From: Candidatus Hydrogenedentota bacterium
GTDB taxonomy: Bacteria > Hydrogenedentota > Hydrogenedentia > Hydrogenedentales > JAEUWI01
Assembly (NCBI GenBank): GCA_016791475.1
Contig: JAEUWI010000003.1
Location: 1-64,000 of the forward strand
Direction: 5' to 3'
Length of the DNA: 64,000 nucleotides
Position 1 is the stretch's first letter, and each line of letters starts with the position of its first letter. The notes below the pieces were generated by a model, which had not been told where the DNA came from, did no database searches, and worked only from the letters and a program-made list of their open reading frames with translations. A program made the position numbers and the translations under genes. Positions 61,902-64,000 of the stretch are shown here, in pieces.

Positions 61902-61930
61902 ATCGTAGAATGGCCCCGAAATTTTGTCAA
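61902..61930 (-). promoter_or_regulatory. Strong sigma70-type promoter of the CarboxypepD_reg protein
   Basis: Minus-strand TTGACA (61925-61930) and TACGAT (61902-61907) with a 17-bp spacer, about 38 bp before the TTG start. Confidence 0.8.
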
Positions 61931-62069
61931 GCGTTGTCCCACATTGGAGTCTCAGCACGCCAACTGATACAGAAAAACGGCCCGGAAAGGGTTTCAATAC
62001 GAAATCATTGCAATGGAGTGGTTTTTCGCGTCCTCGCACGACATCATGTGGTGATAGTAGAAAAGCGGC

Positions 62070-62098
62070 TGGACAGAATAGAAGAAAAAGGGTACAGT
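62070..62098 (+). promoter_or_regulatory. Promoter of lipoprotein paralogue 1
   Basis: TGGACA (62070-62075) and TACAGT (62093-62098) spaced by 17 bp; 32 bp lie between the -10 and ATG. The second paralogue has the same arrangement. Confidence 0.75.
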
Positions 62099-62130
62099 GA
62101 ACGCGTAGTTGTTACGTAAAGGGGTATGCG

Positions 62131-63285
62131 ATGACTAACTATTCCCTAATCCGATTCCTTCCCCTGGCGGGCTTGCTTCTGGGGCTATCCTGCTCCAGGC
62201 AACTCGACCCATCCGCAGTCGCTAATGCTGGCGATTCTCCCGCAGTCGCAATATCAGCGGCGCCGGCATCAATCGGAAGTGAGCCGCCACCCTCAGAAAC
62301 CGGCGATGGTGAGGAACAGATCAAAGCGATCATGGCGCAGTGTAAGGCCGCGCGTGAGGGAATTCGTTCCTACCGACTGCATATTAAGTGGAGGACTTGG
62401 AAGTATGCAGGCAGTTCGTTAGCTCAGCCGCTTCCCGATGGCCAGGTAGTTTCCGAAGGCGAGGGGGTTTGGATCGAGGAAGGCGACAAATGGCGGGTAC
62501 ATCACTCCAGGCGTAAGGAGCGGGCGGAATTTCTCCTCTCGCCCGACTTGCCGTCGAGCGCCGCTCCACCGCCAGAGCTGCCGCAAGGCGAGTTCCAGTA
62601 TTGGGCGGCCTATGATGGTGAAGACTATGCCAAAAGAACCACCCAGCACGGGTTGGACGAACTTTTGTTTTTTCCTGGGCCGGTAGTAAGAGCCGGAGAG
62701 CACGTCATAGTTGGTCCGAGTCTTTTTCCATTTCCACTCAAGTGGGGGTTTGGCAGCGGTAGCGACTATCTGGACGAGTTGTATAGAAAGAGCGTTGAGA
62801 AAAAGGTTGAGGCCCGCGGCATTTGGGATGTGGAGTATTTCACCGATGAAACCGGTTCCAAAATAAGACTGAACGCCTATCATTCGCGCGAGAAGAGGGC
62901 GGGGCGGATGGTTGAATACGTGCTCGATCCGGAACGGGACTTTCAGGTTGTGTATGTCGCGGGTTGGGATCGGCCTGGGGGAATGAAAACCATGGAGAAG
63001 CGCAAGACCCTGCAACAATTGGCGGATGGGCGTTGGTTTCCGGACAAGGTGAGCCATCGGCACGAAGATCTGTTCAAGGAATGGGAGTACAGCAATGTAG
63101 AGTTCAATATTTCCCTGGATCCCTCGGTATTTACGATGAACGGTTTTGGTCTCGGGCCGTCCGTGACCATGCACAGAAGGAATACGGATGGGAGCACGTC
63201 AAGATTTCTTTTCAGAGACGACCAATGGGTTCCCGAAGCATTTGTGCCACAGTCAGAACGTCCCGAAATGTTGCGCGCACACTAG
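62131..63285 (+). CDS. Lipoprotein of unknown function, tandem paralogue 1
   Basis: The ATG (AAAGGGG upstream) begins a lipoprotein signal (IRFLPLAGLLLGLSC). The 384-residue product has a Pro/Ala/Ser linker to about residue 70 and then a domain that opens IKAIMAQCKAAREGIRSYRLHIKWRTWKY and contains SEGEGVWIEEGDKWRVHHSR, AAYDGEDYAKRT, YPFPLKWGFGSGSDY-like FPFPLKWGFG, and a late GVEYSN-type strand. This resembles a LolA-like beta-sheet carrier or an outer-membrane lipoprotein-sorting homologue with strand-rich content (weak inference). A near-identical 5' region and a divergent body recur in the next gene. Confidence 0.75.
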   Translation: MTNYSLIRFLPLAGLLLGLSCSRQLDPSAVANAGDSPAVAISAAPASIGSEPPPSETGDGEEQIKAIMAQCKAAREGIRSYRLHIKWRTWKYAGSSLAQPLPDGQVVSEGEGVWIEEGDKWRVHHSRRKERAEFLLSPDLPSSAAPPPELPQGEFQYWAAYDGEDYAKRTTQHGLDELLFFPGPVVRAGEHVIVGPSLFPFPLKWGFGSGSDYLDELYRKSVEKKVEARGIWDVEYFTDETGSKIRLNAYHSREKRAGRMVEYVLDPERDFQVVYVAGWDRPGGMKTMEKRKTLQQLADGRWFPDKVSHRHEDLFKEWEYSNVEFNISLDPSVFTMNGFGLGPSVTMHRRNTDGSTSRFLFRDDQWVPEAFVPQSERPEMLRAH

Positions 63286-63306
63286 GTCAGTCGTAGTAAC
63301 ACGCTT

Positions 63307-63335
63307 TAGACAGAAGGTCATCCCACGGATACAGT
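63307..63335 (+). promoter_or_regulatory. Promoter of lipoprotein paralogue 2
   Basis: TAGACA (63307-63312) and TACAGT (63330-63335) with a 17-bp spacer and the same 32-bp distance to the start as in paralogue 1. Confidence 0.72.
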
Positions 63336-63367
63336 ACTTCGAGAGTTGTTACGTAAAGGGGTATGCG

Positions 63368-64000
63368 ATGACTAACTATTCCCTAATCCGATTCCTTCCC
63401 TTGGCGGGCTTGCTTCTGGGACTATCCTGCTCCAGGCAACTCGACCCATCCGCAGTCGCTAATGCTGGCGATTCTTATCCACCCTCCCAGTCGGCGCCGC
63501 CTTCAATTGGCAGCGAACCGCCGCCCTCGGAGCCAAGCGATAGCGAAGAGATCAAAGCAATCATGGCTCACGTTGCCGCCGCCCGCCAGGGGATCCGTTC
63601 CTACCGGATGCACATCAAATGGCATACCCGCCGATTCGCAAGCACCTCGCTGAATAATCCGCTTCCGACGGGAGTTACTGTATCGGAAGGCGAAGGGATC
63701 TGGATAGAGCAGGGAGAGAAATGGCGCGTGCATCATTCCAGGTGCAACCAGCGAACGGACCTGCTCTTTTCCCCAGGGCTGCCGCTGGATACGCCGCCAC
63801 GGTCGGATTTTCCCCAGGTGGAGTATCAATTTTGGGCCGCCTTCAACGGCGATGAATATGCAATGCGCAGTACGGAGTATGCGACCGATTTCCTGACGTA
63901 TTGTCCCGGAGAAGTCGTAAGGTCGGGCGAACATGTTCAAGTGGGAGCCGCGCTATACCCGTTTCCTCTAAAATGGGGGTTCGGTTTTGGCTCAGAATAT
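63368..64000 (+). CDS. Lipoprotein of unknown function, tandem paralogue 2 (3' end outside window)
   Basis: The ATG and its AAAGGGG site match paralogue 1. The signal peptide and following 20 residues are the same as in paralogue 1 (about 35 residues, two silent base changes), then the linker and body diverge to roughly 55-60% identity by eye: EEIKAIMAHVAAARQGIRSYRMHIKW, SEGEGIWIEQGEKWRVHHSR, QFWAAFNGDEYAMRS, YPFPLKWGFGFGSEY. The gene runs past the right edge. It is the product of a tandem duplication. Confidence 0.75.
   Translation, partial: MTNYSLIRFLPLAGLLLGLSCSRQLDPSAVANAGDSYPPSQSAPPSIGSEPPPSEPSDSEEIKAIMAHVAAARQGIRSYRMHIKWHTRRFASTSLNNPLPTGVTVSEGEGIWIEQGEKWRVHHSRCNQRTDLLFSPGLPLDTPPRSDFPQVEYQFWAAFNGDEYAMRSTEYATDFLTYCPGEVVRSGEHVQVGAALYPFPLKWGFGFGSEY

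Noticed and set aside
1-64000. tRNA, rRNA, riboswitch or CRISPR features
   Set aside because: I found no cloverleaf with CCA-type end, no rRNA-like sequence, no known riboswitch core and no regularly spaced identical repeats; a covariance-model search would be the proper test.

Overview
The window is a high-GC bacterial chromosome segment, probably from a planctomycete-, verrucomicrobium- or Hydrogenedentota-like lineage. This placement is an inference from gene content, not a phylogenetic result. It rests on eukaryote-like Ser/Thr kinases with membrane sensors, a DUF1080 3-keto-disaccharide hydrolase, TPR/CsgG-like fusions, lipoproteins with long Pro/Ala-rich linkers, an SO_2930-type diheme cytochrome, ECF sigma remnants and degenerate 10-12 nt intergenic repeats. 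Many genes overlap by 1-8 bp in operons. Clear sigma70-type promoters and GGAG-type ribosome binding sites are visible.

Layout. 0-1.1 kb: 3' part of an IS3-type transposase and a hairpin- and repeat-rich flank. 1.1-6.4 kb (minus): a redoxin/TPR/CsgG-like secreted protein, a Ser/Thr kinase and an HtrA-like protease with TPRs. 6.6-10.1 kb (plus): three envelope proteins of unknown function and an orphan MalK/UgpC-type ATPase. 10.3-14.8 kb (plus): a type IV pilin-like operon (two minor prepilins, a large PilX-like protein carrying CxxCH, a HEAT protein) with a strong terminator, followed by a diheme cytochrome c. 16.1-19.6 kb (minus): an ABC exporter-type ATPase and permease, a His-rich lipoprotein and a DUF3299 protein. 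This resembles the Vibrio zrg zinc locus, has a dyad-containing promoter and is flanked by 31-bp direct repeats. 20.1-22.2 kb (minus): a Cache-sensor Ser/Thr kinase. 22.6-30.6 kb (plus): a complete kdp potassium system (extra small ORF, kdpFABC, kdpDE) with a KdpE-like operator. 30.8-31.4 kb: DUF1080 protein. 31.4-36.6 kb (minus): accessory/defence-like block with a VapBC-type module, a TPR protein coupled to a DUF2971-like protein, and a XamI-type restriction-modification pair. 36.8-39.4 kb (plus): folK-panB-panC-panD. 39.5-42.8 kb: CgeB-type glycosyltransferase, polytopic membrane protein, small membrane protein. 42.9-45.8 kb (minus): rplM-rpsI, and yaaA with a purple-acid-phosphatase-like lipoprotein. 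46.0-49.1 kb (plus): TlpA-like thioredoxin and a large ankyrin lipoprotein. 49.3-59.1 kb (plus): surface-glycan cluster with glycosyltransferases, two methyltransferases, a Gfo/Idh/MocA enzyme, a sulfotransferase and a flippase-like protein. 59.2-64 kb: truncated ECF sigma gene abutting a large carboxypeptidase-regulatory-like protein, then two tandem paralogous lipoproteins with duplicated promoters, the second cut by the window end.

No rRNA, tRNA or CRISPR array was seen. All functional calls come from motif recognition by eye; no database search was run.
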